Shown one piece after another: positions 11,951-24,900 of a stretch of 64,000 nucleotides of DNA. The notes beneath the pieces are model-generated. The model worked only from the letters and a program-made list of their open reading frames with translations. It ran no database searches and was not told the origin of the DNA. The stretch's first letter is position 1; the number at the start of each line of letters is the position of its first letter. The position numbers were made by a program, and so were the translations under genes. The DNA comes from Echinococcus granulosus (taxonomy: Eukaryota; Platyhelminthes; Cestoda; Cyclophyllidea; Taeniidae): contig NW_020170485.1 in the NCBI RefSeq assembly GCF_000524195.1, positions 151,208 through 215,207 on the forward strand, read 5' to 3'.

Positions 11951-11977
11951 CCAATGACTATCCAGAAATACTGACTG
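11951..11977 (+). CDS. Candidate 27-bp microexon
   Basis: Sits between an excellent acceptor (TTTCCTGACCTCCCCTTCAG) and an excellent donor (CTG/GTGAGT). Only one frame is open, reading (xCC)NDYPEILT(G), with entry phase 1 and exit phase 1. Joined to the next acceptor at 12409 it continues as E-GNPTAFEEEVSQT and then a stop. No family recognised. Confidence 0.3.
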
Positions 11978-12408
11978 GTGAGTGCCTCCCATACTTGGTT
12001 CGCTCCGATGTTAAGACGTCAAAAAATCTGTTTATGATATTTATATATGGGGGAGAAATCACCGTCACTTTTTCATCCTTAGACAGGAAATGTGAATCTG
12101 ATGTTTTTGTATAGGGCAAAATTGGACACAATTTTAATAATTCTAACTTATTTAGCTTTAATTAAGGCCACAAATCACTAGCCGTTCTTGCTATGCTGTC
12201 AATGCTACTCAAAACTAAACATTTCACTGCATGTGAAACCTATTTTAATTTGTTAATCCCCTGTACCAAGTAGCCAATCACAAATAAACAACAGCGAAAG
12301 CTGTTTATTTGAAGGATAATTTTAAACTAGCCCCTAATGACTTAATTTACACTTTTTTGGGTTCTTAAAAGGTAGAGTTAGGGTTTTCTCATTCACCCAA
12401 AAGCCTAG

Positions 12409-12840
12409 AAGGCAATCCCACCGCATTCGAGGAGGAGGTGTCGCAAACATGATGACGTTGGAAGCCCTGATTTTAGCGTTACTCAGGTGCCACCAAGACC
12501 GCGACTATCGGCGTGGGTGTTTGACTTACTTTCTCCTGACGAAGATGTACGGGCACCGAGGCGGAAAAGCAAGGAGCCAAGACTTAAAAGATTTCAATTA
12601 TTTTGTAGTTACCATAGAAATGAACGACGGTTTTCTAGAAAAATCTTGTGTTTCGAATTTTCCCCTCAAAGCTTTCTTTACTTACTAAAAAGAGGCTATC
12701 AGATAGGCCGGTACTTGCAAGTTCCAATGGCTTGGGGCAGCGACTCGGTCTCACCTGCGTACACTCCCGACGAGGTCAGTGAACACGGGGAACAGACACC
12801 TAAATCGACTTTAATAGGGGACTGCGCTCATTATATTGCC
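12409..12840 (+). CDS. Candidate exon readable in two frames
   Basis: The acceptor is CCCAAAAGCCTAG at 12396-12408. If entered from the 27-bp microexon (phase 1), the exon gives EGNPTAFEEEVSQT and a TGA at 12453-12455, a plausible C-terminus. If entered in phase 0, it stays open for exactly 144 codons, from KAIPPHSRRRRCRKHDDVG through LSAWVFDLLSPDEDVRAP to CAHYIA, and ends at a donor-like GCC/GTAAGA. At most one of these is likely to be the main product. No domain recognised. The length of the second frame and its flanking splice motifs keep it in consideration. Confidence 0.3.
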
Positions 12841-13204
12841 GTAAGATAAGCATCTACATAGGTCTGAATAAATTTTTAACTACTATTTTTAATAACAAGA
12901 GTGTATGGGTGTAAATAGTAAATTAAGATAGCAGTAAAAATTCTCCCAAAAATAATAGATTATTCCTCATATTTTATAAAAGAGGTGAAAAATACCTAAT
13001 CATATTTCACACTTTATAGTTAATTTCCATAAATTATTAACAAATAAAGGGATTTTGGCTGGCCTGGAAACCTGAAGGTGTAGGCGTCGGCAGGCGGTGC
13101 GCACCGACTTTAATCGATTTTTTGTCCTACGACTTGGGCGGAGAAGCGGTTAATTTGTGCGGTAGTAAAAAAATCACTCAAGATTGTTTAATTGGAAAGA
13201 AGAA

Positions 13205-13385
13205 GACGAGAGAAGGCGTAATGCTTGGGTAGAATATTTATTGCCGACGTACAGAATAGCAGGGTTGGGAGATTCAAGGCATGGCCCACAAGCCATTGCG
13301 TCAGGCGTAAGCGTAATCGCAGAGCCTTAAGTGAACGCGAAACGGAAGGGAATGGTTAAACAAACATTTGCAATACTACACAATC
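13205..13385 (+). repeat. Dispersed ~170-bp repeat, copy B
   Basis: Shares ATTGCCGACG, then AGGCATGGCCCA, CAGAGCCTTAAGTG and the 3' tail GGTTAAACAAACATTTGCAATACTACAC with the copies at 21.2, 53.4 and 54.1 kb. Plus orientation. Confidence 0.5.
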
Positions 13386-13639
13386 AACCCTAAGCACCCG
13401 TTTTTAGTGTTTTCCTTTCTTCAGAAAACTTTTGTTTCTACTTAATGACATCAATTTACTCAAATCGACAGGCAGGAATGTGCGCATGCTAATCGGTTGA
13501 TTGGAATAAGGTCACCTAATGAGGTTAAAAATGCAAGGACTCCAGAGAGTCATAAGTCTTTATAACAGTCTCCTTCACAAGCCATTCTCTTGTGGTCCTC
13601 ATGCAATACATTATAGGTTGGGCTAGTTTAGAGTGAAGT

Positions 13640-13756
13640 ATGGCCCATAATCAAGAGGAGAAAGATAATTCCCCTGATTTTGCATGTACCACGTCCGCCC
13701 ACTCTTCTTTCGCAACCTCCTCGCCTCCAGCTACCGCAGACGGTCTACAAGCCTAA
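13640..13756 (+). CDS. Short ORF, 38 aa, uncertain
   Basis: Begins MAHNQEEKDNSPDFACTTS and ends PATADGLQA, with a fair start context (AGTATGG). Acidic head, Ser/Thr/Pro/Ala-rich tail. It could be a small first exon or a chance ORF; no relative is recognised. Confidence 0.15.
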   Translation: MAHNQEEKDNSPDFACTTSAHSSFATSSPPATADGLQA

Positions 13757-16700
13757 AAACTTGTTTTAGCCAGTGCTGCTTTTCGACAACAACCTTCACG
13801 ACCCGGGAATGGACACTTGAAATACCTTAACTGTCACGCCGCCACGGACTGGGTAAATGCAAGCACCTTTTTGATCACCTGTTCGCACAATAGTGTTGTC
13901 TTCAAAATTTAATCAAATTTTGGCAAAAATTTGACTATTCAAATAAAATTTGCCTAATCCCATACCTTCAAGCATAAGTTTGTACATCATTTTATTTTTG
14001 CTTCATCAGTATGAGATTAAAAAACCCCCAAAGGGTTTAAACAAACTCATTGTCAAATCGCGGCTGTCATATTTGACATTGTTTAGGAAAAGAATATCGG
14101 GAAATTAGACTGTTTAGGTGTAGAATTACACACTTTAAATGTTTTGTTGATTACTAACTTGAAGTTGCTCATGGCCCAATCAGCAGCACTCGCACGCGAT
14201 TCGTGGACTTGTCCATTCAAGGTCACGCGGCCTCCAGCCAATGGAAAGCGTGAAAGGAAAAATTGCTGTAGAGGTTTTGTCGAGCGGTGGCTGTGCTGAG
14301 CAAGGGACCAGTCTGACGCATGCCTTTCAGGCTTCACAGCAATTGTGGTGCTTTGTAAGTCTACTTCGGCTATTTCGCTGCTTTCACTTTGATATGGTCA
14401 CTCAGGCTTTCGCTGTCCATAAAATAAAGGATTTTCGACTCTTCCACCTCGAGAAGTGCTCGAGTTATTTAACCACACAAATTCTATTTAATCAATCAAA
14501 ATAAAAGCACGTTTTTAGCGTTAGAGTGATTTTATTTGAAAAAAAAATTTTCGTAAATGTGCGCGAATGTGACTGGTCAGCCGCCAGGACGAGATTTTGC
14601 AGCAATTATAAAAATAATATTTATCACTTTAAAGTAAAAAAGGCATTCGTGTAAATCGGCAGATGAATTTGAATTTTTGAGAAAAGCTTTATAGGTCGGC
14701 TTTTTGGATCACAGTTGTGGCGCAAATTCCTGTGCACACTACGGAGGGCATCTTTCACCCTTTTTTGAGCCCAATCCGGTGGGAATGGAGTAATGCCTCA
14801 TTCTTGCTATGATTTATCTGCCTCGATTAGTGTGGCGATGTAGCCATCATCTAACTGGACACTTTACCATAGGGAGAACATCGACTCGCGCCTTGACGGT
14901 TAGGCGAAATCACCATTGAAAGTTCCTCTTTCCCTCGCCTCCGCGTTCTGTTTTCATATTACCCAAACAAAGATGCCTAGTAGTTAGCTATCCGAGGCAA
15001 CAGTTACTGCTTTCAAGGGTTTTTATTGGCCAATTCTTTGCAAATGACGTAGATTGCATTGTCAAGACAGTATAAGGGTGGTGTTTGCTTTATTTGAGTA
15101 TAAACCGGTCTGTCACAGTTAGGATTGCCAGATTTTCAAATAGGACACTAAGCCAGAAAAAAATATTACCTTTTTATGGGACTAGTGAATAAATGGAGCT
15201 GACGCCACTGGATCGAAGCTATAATTACCCCTTTTTACGTTAAGCGCTTCGGGAGAGTAGGAATTTTTTCAGAAATCCAGTAAAACAGACTGCCATCTTG
15301 ATTGGTTCCCGATCTCGAAATGACAGGGCAAGTATTCAGCATCATGTCAAATTGATGTTTATCACTTTAGTACCGATCCTATGAACAACATATCATAGTT
15401 TTCTTATTATAAATCACCCGAATCTCGCAGCCTTTTGAGGTGCCATTGAAGTGAATGGCAGACGACCTTTCAAGATTTAATTGTCTTGTCATATCTATTA
15501 ATGACTATAGGACTTAAAGAAAAAAACGGGTTTTATATCTTTTAAAAACTGTTAAATGTGTTTTATTTGACCCCATTATCGATTAGCCAATTGCCTTAGA
15601 TTAACAAAATGACTAAATTAATCGATTTCTAATTGTACTTGTCAGTTGAACGACTAGCTGACTGTCAATCAATAAATGGCCGATTGAAAACTTTGTTATT
15701 GATCTCTTTAGAGAATTCCATCTCAAATTTATCAATTTTGAATAATTTTTAGGGTCAAAGTTAGGCAGGGTTCTCGCTCCTGTAACAAGTTAATCTCCAT
15801 TTTTAATATCATTGATGGCTAGTCAATAAACTCGTCAAACCGGTTGAATATTTAAAAAGCATGGTGTGACACCATAGGTAAACGATTAGCTCCACGCCTT
15901 GACACCTCCCCCCCACCCCTCTTTCTCGGGCGCAATTGTCGTGCCAACTCGCCAACCCCATCATCTGCGTCTTGATTTTTCTGACAAGGGTGAAAGGATT
16001 TTTCTCCTCCTAATTCGGTACCTATATCTTTGCCCTCAACTTGATATCCCTTATAAATTTTGGGAAAAAAATGAACAACCCTGCATGCGTCATCACCAAT
16101 TAAGTAGACACTTATCAAACAATCGATAAAACTAGTACCGACTATCGGTCTAGTCTGGTAATGGCTGAACCAGTATCGATTTTCTATTCAATTAAAGCAG
16201 AATGTTGTTGTTTTGGGCAACAATTTAGGTAAATAAAAGAGGAGGAATTCATTTTCCTTCCCGGTGTTAAAGTAGCCCTGCAACCAATGACAAGCGATTG
16301 CGTCGTGAGTGGTAGGAGGGGCCTCTGCGATGTGCCATTATTGTCCATTTCCTCTTCCTCTTTGCAAAAGACAGGCATAATAAAATGCTAATTGTCGACA
16401 TTATGCAAATAAGTGCATGACCTGGCATCCAAGTAGGTGGTAAATCGGATCGCGCCTTTTGACGGGCGTAGATTTGGGTTGAAAGTTTTGGCACAGGTTA
16501 CACACCTTAAAACATTGCCCTTGTGAAGAAGTGATATGGTGGAGGGATGGACGGACTGCAGACTGGAGCCACTAGTGCGGCTGGAAAGGAGTTATCACCC
16601 ATTTGTTCCCACGGAAATGCCTGTGAATTACTTCTCCAACTGACAGACATCGAAAACCAAATCGCTGAACTCGCAAATCCGAGATAATCGATCAGCAGAG

Positions 16701-18826
16701 GTATCACACTGCTTTTTCATTTAAAAAAATGTATGGCGCCCTAGCTTAATTTTCTTGGATAAACAAATATGATCTTAGAGGAGTCGAATTAACTCCATTT
16801 AATGAAAAGTGACGATATATTTTGCCACGAGTGGACAGGATGTGACGATCACCGATATGCTAGTAAAATTTATAGTCAAGCCGCGCAAGAATTTTGCGTG
16901 TAGTATACACACCCAAATAAAACGGTTCTTTCCGTTGGTAATTCATTTCACCTCCACTTCCTCCTCTAATCCTATTAGTCGCCTTTGCCGCAGGCACACA
17001 TCCGGCCATGTACCGCCTTGATCATTATCCTTCTGAAATGTGTAGCTTCCACCAACAGTTATATACCTAAAAGCAAAGTGGCACAAAATTTGCTGAGTGA
17101 CCAAATCAATGCATCAAATGGAAATTGCGCACAAATCACTAATTGGCCAATCAGAGCGATGATTTAAGATTGCGTACATTTCTCCTGTGTTCTGATTGGA
17201 TGATGCCTAATTAAATAATAATCATATACTTGGAAATTGCAGTCTTTTGGTAGTATTGGAAAGATGAATGATTAATGGTATGCAAGAGGGTTACAGCGCC
17301 ATTAGTTTAAATTGGACAATAGAGAAATTTAATTTACTGGCCTCGTCGGTCTACTTAGTATCTTTTTGTAATTCACGTGACCCACCTAAAGTTACCAAAT
17401 TTGATGAGGTCTGCCTTGTTTTTGTGGTAGCTATTGTGGGACCGCCTCCCAGGGGTAAAATGTACATTTCTGAGCAAGTAAACAAGAGAAATCCATTGAT
17501 GTGGTGTTAAGTGGACCTGATAAAGTCTGTTGTCTGCAAACTTTATGGAGCCAAAATAGTTTTTTTAAGAATGAACAGCCTTTTTTCCAGTAAAAATGCT
17601 GGATTAATAAGTGGGTCCTTAGAGTAGGCTAGAATTTATGCTTGAAATATTAAATCCTACGCAGGCACTATAGTGGGTCTTAACGCGATGCGATTGGTGA
17701 CTGAAGAGGCCATGTAAATAAAAGACGCCTCAAGTACATGCCATCCTCTTTGCTAGTTGGGGCACTTTTATGTCTAAACGGTGATTTTTGCCACATCGGG
17801 TCCAATTAGACACCACCAAAAGCCCTTCACTCAGCAGAGCATCCTTTGGCATTTATAATACGGCATAGAGAACAATTTTGTTTCCAAAAACTGAATCAAT
17901 TTGAAACAAAAAGTAATAGAAATTATACAAAGCTTTGTCTCCAAATCATCGGACGCATTCCTGTTTTGTTTAACCTCCGATCTCCAAGGTCACAACACCT
18001 ACAGATATGCAAGCATTGAGTAGCGCATACAAAATAGCATCATAAACAAGTTCTGTTTTCATAAGCACTCCGTTGGTTTACGCAAGACTTGTTTATCTTG
18101 CTTGAATTCGGATAAACTTTTGGCCTTTCTCCTCCTTACATTAGTCAGTTTTTAACCAATCAGTTGCCTACATCGATCTTTTGCCTAGCCCAACTTCTCA
18201 CAACGCGTTATTTGGCTAAGTGCTGTGAGAATGGTGACGCATCAGGTCCCCTCCATATAGGGCAGTTTACTTTTGACCTCCTCTTTTCCTAGGCCACCCT
18301 CTTCCGTGTTCATTCTATATTTAGTTGGTGAGGTGAAGCTGCGCTTTGAAGGCGCCCATTCATCAAAATATGAGGTTTTTTTTCCTCCCGTAAACTTTCA
18401 CTGAGAGGCGATAAAAAGTTTGGCATTTTGCGTGGGACACCCTTTTACTTCGAGATACTGTCCCTCCCCTCTCTCTCACTCTCCGACTGTCAATAACTAG
18501 TTGGTTTAGCTTAGCAACTAAGTAATGGGGATTGGGGAAAAGCGATCTGTACTCCTTTTAATAAGTAAGTTAACCCTAAAAACATTATTAACCCTACAAG
18601 GTTGACAGTTGGCGTGAGAGTGTTGGTAGGGGTCCAAGTCATCGTTGAGAAAGTTGATAAGTGGACGAATGAAAATAGCCGCGTCGAATTATTCCCCGGT
18701 GGGGCAAACACCGCTCTGCCGCCACAAAAAGGATAAATCTTTTCAGACTTTATTTATACTCCAAAGTGAATTGCCTTTATCCTTTCAGGATTTTAGTGTA
18801 GTTTTTTCTCGGTTTATGCGTGGCGG
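13757..18826. other. Intergenic, little seen
   Basis: No supported gene. One short plus-strand ORF at 16547-16687 (46 aa, with the helix-like stretch CELLLQLTDIENQIAELAN) looks more coding-like than its surroundings but has no splice context. The remaining open frames are short and mutually overlapping. CCAAT motifs occur in small groups near 14.18-14.24 and 17.14-17.2 kb. Confidence 0.3.
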
Positions 18827-18864
18827 ATGAGTATGCGAGAACTTGAAGAGGATCTTCTGCGCAA
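18827..18864 (+). CDS. Candidate first exon (MSMRELEEDLLR)
   Basis: ATG followed by a charged, helix-like dodecapeptide and a strong donor, CGCAA/GTGAGT, in phase 2. A good acceptor (TTTATCCTTTCAG) at 18776-18788 precedes it, so it may sit in an exon with spliced 5' UTR. No following exon with fitting phase was found close by. Confidence 0.2.
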
Positions 18865-19416
18865 GTGAGTATGTAGCATGTAGGTGTAGTTAGCATTCTA
18901 CCACCCACCTCCCATCTTTTGTGGCCTCGGTACTCTCTGGGATTACCCATTTGCAATGTTCATGGGGTGACCGAACGCTGTGACACTCGAATTAGAAGCT
19001 CGCCTTGGTAGGGCACGAGCTCGTAAATCTCACACTTTGTCGCAAGGAATGGGGAGTCTAGCTCTTGGCATCCCTCGTTCTACCGTGATCATGCAATTAT
19101 CTAATGCATTGTGTTAATAAAAGGTGGTAATCACCTGGATCCTCGAGAGAGAACATAACGGTACAGGAGATGTTGTAGTATCTACACCGCCCCTTGCTCC
19201 TACTCCTCACCCTAGGTATCTCTCTCGGTTTCATCCTAAAGTACATGTGGTCTTGCAGTATCTTGTGGGAATAGCGCTTTCTTCCCATTGTTTGATTAGT
19301 TTTTCCCCTTCCTTGAGAAGACGTTAGAGTCGTCCCACATTGAGGCGATGGATCTTGGCTTCAGCTGCCTTGGTCTTGGCGAATTTGTAATTCCCACTGA
19401 ACAATTCTGTCTGTAG

Positions 19417-19463
19417 TTGACCCCACACGCGGGAGGTGAGGTATTGCGTGTCTCAGACATGCG
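19417..19463 (+). CDS. Candidate 47-bp exon
   Basis: Acceptor TTCTGTCTGTAG, donor ATGCG/GTGAGT. Open only in phase 0, reading LTPHAGGEVLRVSDM. It does not connect in phase with the candidate exon at 18827, so a missing exon or chance must be allowed. Confidence 0.15.
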
Positions 19464-21184
19464 GTGAGTGAGTGACTGAAGGGATGCATTATTTAAAGGC
19501 GATCATTGATCTGTTTACATTCTAAACAAAAAAAGAAGGACACGCCCCAGCACAAGTCACTCAGCGTTTTTTTAAATGGGGGAGGAAGTGTAGCTAATTC
19601 TTCAACAGCCCCTCCGTCATAGCCTCTTGTCTATCATTTGTCAACGCATTTGAAAGAAACTCACTTGCCTGTCTCTTACCACTACTGTTCCATCTGATGA
19701 AGGTGTGAAAACAAAAACGCTAAATTTAAAAGTCTCCTCAGACTGTGTTCTGCCTGTCCACTTGTCTGAATCCCTTCTTTCCGCCTCCATCATGAGGAGG
19801 TGGTGAGCCTCCATTCATCCCTCCTCAGCTTCACAAAACACTAAGTCCTTTTTTTGCTGTTGCTCCAACCACAAGTCTTGAGGATGTTTAATAGTAGAAA
19901 ATTTCCAAACGCGCTGTGTTTTAATCTGGACTTACTTCAACGTGGCGCCCCATTTAAAATTGACTAACCATAATAATTGATGAGCTTGATTTTGATTTCC
20001 GCAATGAGGAAGACTCCATGTAAAATAGCAGTCTTTTTTCGTATAAAAGAACAACTTTTGCAACTTTTTTAGAAATTTAGTCTTTGCTATTAACTTTGCT
20101 TTTTCGATCCACCACTTCTGTGTTTGTATGCAAGTGTCAAATTCTCCTAAAAGAAAGGCAAACAATAGGGAACGATGGCTTCTTTCAAGGAAAAAAAGAT
20201 TTAATTTGTGTTTTAAATTAGCTGGGGAAATGGAGGTTTTGTAGCAGTTGTCCAATACCCGCACGTCGTCGTATCTATAAGTGAAATTTTTACTTAGAAA
20301 CAATCTGCATCAATTTTATATTGTGTGCCTTACAGATTAGCATATTTGTTTAGGAAAACCTCTCTGGTCTTCTCTTTTCTTGTTTCTACTTTTTTGAGTC
20401 AAAAGTAAGGGCGGTTTTCATGTCTTTGGATGAAAAATGTCAACTCTTTTTTCTCCTGTCAGTTATGCTTGCGTGAGGCACTCACTGCTTCTTGTGTTTA
20501 GTTTATTTAAACCAGTAGATACTCAGCATTTTGAATTGATTTCTCACTGTTTTCTCTCCCATTCTTACCTTTCTTTATCCCCGGGAGAAAAGAGAAAAAT
20601 GTCATTTCCCCATAACTCATGACAAAAAGGGGTGGAACAAAAATTTAGCCAATTTGTTGTTCCCTCTTGTTTATCACACTAACGAAGTGAAAGAGAAGGT
20701 GGTAATTGTGACCACGAGCGCCTCCACGACGCAGTCGACGGCGTAGGTCCGCCCGCCCGCTTGCTCTCTCGCTCGTCCCCAGCGTTGGCATCATTCACTT
20801 AGCAATGCAAATCTCTACCACGAGGCGTTGTCTTTTTTTCTGATGACCGCAAGCATTTATCTTGAATCGTACATTTTTCACACACGGTTGGAAGGTCAAA
20901 CGGTGACGCAGAGGACGGATGCTGACAGTGTCGATTTTTTTTTCGCCCTTCACCGATCACTCTCCAGATGGAATATTTAATCTTGGAAATTCTCTTCTTC
21001 TTTTTTTAAAGGCATAATTTAAAAGATAGCGGTTGTGTGGCATTGATATATTGTGGATTTGTTCCCATTTTTTGTTGTTCTTGTGCTAAAGACCCATTTA
21101 ACAGTCGCCTGGCAACCCACTAGGGTAAGGCGACGTTGATCTGATCTGCAAAATGAAATTGTGCTGCGCTTTGAATCTTCCTTG
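19464..21184. other. Intergenic, no supported gene
   Basis: A 123-codon minus-strand frame at 19932-20303 ends close to a donor-like TTGAA/GTAAGT, but its Lys/Phe/Leu-rich content looks like translated AT-rich sequence. A GC-rich, CpG-bearing patch at about 20710-20790 stands out from the surroundings and might mark a promoter. Confidence 0.25.
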
Positions 21185-21368
21185 TGGACTAAAGAAGACA
21201 TAGTACTTGTGCGGATTGTGTATTGCCGACGGGTAGGGAAGATGAGGCTGGGTGCCACTGGCATGGCCTGAAGGTCTTCCGCCCAGCGGAAATTCAATCG
21301 TGGAGCCTTCCGTGCTCTTGAAACCAAGTTGAAGAGTTAAATAAACAATCAAAGTACTGCAATGCAAA
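21185..21368 (+). repeat. Dispersed ~170-bp repeat, copy C
   Basis: One of the clearest copies: CATAGTACTTG, TATTGCCGACGG, GGGTGCCACTGGCATGGCC, GGAGCCTTCCGTG, and the tail GTTAAATAAACAATCAAAGTACTGC. Plus orientation. Confidence 0.55.
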
Positions 21369-21779
21369 ATATAAATCTAAAACAAAAAAAAAAAACAAAG
21401 TAACGCAGATCCGGGATTCCGATTAACCTCATCATGGAGGATGATGCGGTATTGCGACGATGCTCGAATTTGCATCACTCTGGAGCAAATGAGGGTAATC
21501 GCACATTCCCCTTCTAATTTCACTAATTAAAAGCTACCAGTTCAAATAAAGGCAAATAATTAAAATTATTTAGTCCCTTTGCTTTAAAATTCTTAAGTTC
21601 TTAAGGTGCATAGAAGTCCATTGCTTTTCAATGCGAGTTCAAAATAAGCTTCACATCGGGTGTTTTAGAACTCAAAATTTTATTAATCAAAGGGAGAAGA
21701 TGTCGTAAATGGATCTGTAGTGCTCCCAAGCCTTCGTTGATGTCGTAACCAAGCCGAGGCAGCTTGAAGGAGCATGTAT

Positions 21780-21905
21780 TATTAACACCCAGAAGAGGTA
21801 CTGAGCTACCAGCGAGGAGGCTCAGAACGCATACCCGTGGAGCGAAAGCCCAACATGCGGGGAGTCAAGTGTCTGTGCAGTTAAACACAAAATTAAGTAA
21901 AATAC
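21780..21905 (+). repeat. Dispersed ~170-bp repeat, probable copy F
   Basis: A more diverged member. It keeps the order: CTGAGCTACCAGCGAGGAGGCT, then GGGGAGTCAAGTG, then the tail GTTAAACACAAAATTAAG. Confidence 0.3.
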
Positions 21906-24900
21906 ATGAGCAGATTTTAGACTTGCATAAAGTAAAAATTTCTTGTGTGGTTAGGTAGGAGGGGATTTCAGTCCCCGCAGGGTCATGCTTCTGGGACCAT
22001 GTTGATAGTCTTCCAGCTCTGCTCTGCCTGGGTTGTGTGTGCCCCTCCAAGCCACTGGCTTCTTCCGGCTTAAGGGCGACTCGGGAGTAAACCAATATTC
22101 CTATCTAAGAGGTCACTAAGATGGCATATCGGCTGACCTCTTTCGTAGGCCTTCTAAAGTTGTTTTGCCCACTTTTGCCTTCCTAGTAAAGCATCGTAAA
22201 TGCCAGAGGCTCTCACACCTAGGCATTAATTTAAAAAAATTTCCACTTATATTAGGTCTAGAGTGGTATGTTTGTGTCCTCCGGAGACTTCCCTGTTATT
22301 AAATAAACTAAAATGGTGTGAGGGAGCATACTACTTACTAATATTCAGTAGGGCTAGAAAGCCAGCAGACCATGACCCAGAGCGAACATTACGAGATATA
22401 TAGAATGGCCGATAACTGGTCTATTTCGAATGGTATAAGACACCATGGAAAAAGGAAAACAGCTCTAGTTCCTACGTCATTAGTTTCAAATAAGAAAAGG
22501 TTCTTTAAAAGAGTTCAGCAGATGTCTCCTTCCAGCAACCCCTTAAATGGAGGCATTATAGCGCTCCCTAGTCTTCTTGAGGTCGCATTAAGTTAAAACA
22601 GTGTGAAGAAACACGCATGACTGAAGTAGAGAAGAGAATAGAGATAATCAACATGGCTCGGTGAACGATAGTGGAGCGCAACCTGCAGAGACCGAGATGC
22701 CCTCCTACCTATTCACACATTTAAACATAATAATTTAACAAGCAATTATCTTTTCCAATGTAATAAACTTTTAAAATTACAAAATTTTACAAATCTAACG
22801 TTGTTTGCGTCCTAAAATACTTCTTAATTCTCTAAGTTTCCTTTCAAAGGATCGGTATTTGCCCTTTTTAAGAATTTGAAGCACTGATTGAGATAGGGTG
22901 CTCGTAAACAGTAAACAATCAAAAGATACTTTAAAAAGGCAGAATTATACATGAATTTTTACATTCTTAACCGTAATTCTGATGCCCCTTCTAGGGACTG
23001 GCGGTACTTTTTCTCACCCATCCACTGTGTCCGACTGATACTTTAGACAGGCATTACCAGCCCAATGAAATGGACTAGAAAACAATCATTTCATTCCTGA
23101 TATTATCATAACTAGTGGAAAGTAAAATCGCCCTTTTTTCCTTCATGTTTCAAAGTTAAAAAAGTCAAATTTACTCATGCGCAGTGGCGCAATTGTTTGG
23201 CCATTTTATCAGTTCCCCACATCTGACTAACAAAAGTCTGTATTAATGAGCATCTAAATTGTTTAAACGAATAACCCACTCATGCGCTGTAAAAATTTTA
23301 TGCCTGATGTTTTCAGTCAGGAGTTTCATTTTTCCTGCTTTTTTACTGGTCACCCCAACTCTCGCATTTCCGTGTTTTATTTCTAGTGTCAAAGTAATTA
23401 GCAATATTTTTGAATAAATGGGCAATATTTAATGAGGCTGACTGATTTTACCAGGGCAGACGGATAAGCCACATTTTTTATCTACTCAAAATTTACACTA
23501 GCAATTATGTTGGTTTTGGAGTGGTAACGTCTTGAATGTGTCATAATTTAATAAAATCTTCTAAGATACCGTATCCAAATAAGAAAATTCACTTGTTTAA
23601 TTCCTTCCCAATCTTCAGTTGGCATTAATTCGTGCCAACTTATTGGCTTTCTGTCCAAGTAGCTGATTGGGAGCTTCATTTTATAAGTTATTTAATCCAA
23701 CTTTCTGTCCTTAGGAAATTACCCAATTTTGTACGCAGTAAAATATTATTTTAATTGAAAAAATCCTCTAATCCCATGATCGTTTTCTTGCATTTGGCTT
23801 TCTAAATGTCGTGGTAGAAAATCGAATAAAAAAGGTGATAAGTAATTTTCCAAAATAGAAGTAAATTTAACAAAAAAGAATAAATGCTTAAATATCGCCT
23901 ATTATCATTGAATAACAAGATGCTTACACTTTTTGCTGTGTGCTACTACAGATGGAATATCCAGTATTCCCTGCCTGTTTGATCAACAACCTCATGTCTG
24001 CGCCACGCGATCGGCATTAAGATCGCATCTTTGAGATCCCTCCCTCAAACAGTGTTTAGATGCGGAGAAAATCGCTTTTCTTTTATTCACATACTTATTT
24101 CCATACCAGAAAAAACATAACGACTTTATTGGTTTTCAAATCCTTGCGTCCGATTGGTCAAAAAATACCTGGTTTGTGCAAACCCAAGCCCCATTTACTA
24201 ATTCGATATTTTAGCCACTTTTTGCCTAAAATAAAAGTTTTTCGGTGTAAATGTGTGTCCCACCTCTGAATCCTCATTTTCTTTATTTACTGAAATTTTT
24301 TAAGTATAGGAAGATTTAGTGGTCCCTAGTGCTGTGTAATGGAGGCAGGCATTTGTTAGGGCACTTGTGAATAATTCAACAGAACAAATTAGACCAAGGC
24401 AAGAAATATTTAAGCATTTATAGTTTAATCAAAAAAAGCACTGAACACCTAATCCTTTTTTGTGCTAAAAAGTTGTAACGAAATGGTGTGCTTTTTGCAT
24501 AGAATGGGGAAATAAAATAGATGGGCATGTGCAGCAGCTGTTCTCATTGCTGGAAATGGACAATTTACAGCCATTTTTGTCAACTTCTATCCAATCACTA
24601 TCAGGAAGCGTTCAACTCCATTCGCTGCTGTGAAGTTGCATAGCCTTTGATGATTCGGTCAACCATTCAGGCGAGGAGGACAATAAAAGGAGTTTAAAAA
24701 AGTAATTGAAAATTTGGAATCATATTGAAAGATTTATTGCGCCAAAAACTAGTCTTACCCATTAAAAAATTCCCACACAATATTTTTAGGACTATATTAA
24801 ATGCTTTATGTGAAAAAAGCTGTAGATTACAAGTTTGACTTTTTATTGACTTTTTGTCAATCACCTCAAAAATCAGTAACTGATCTAGCTACTTAATAAT

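Noticed and set aside
19932..20303. 123-codon minus-strand ORF ending near GTAAGT
   Set aside because: Lys/Phe/Leu-rich translation of AT-rich DNA with no start context or partner exon; the donor alone is not enough.
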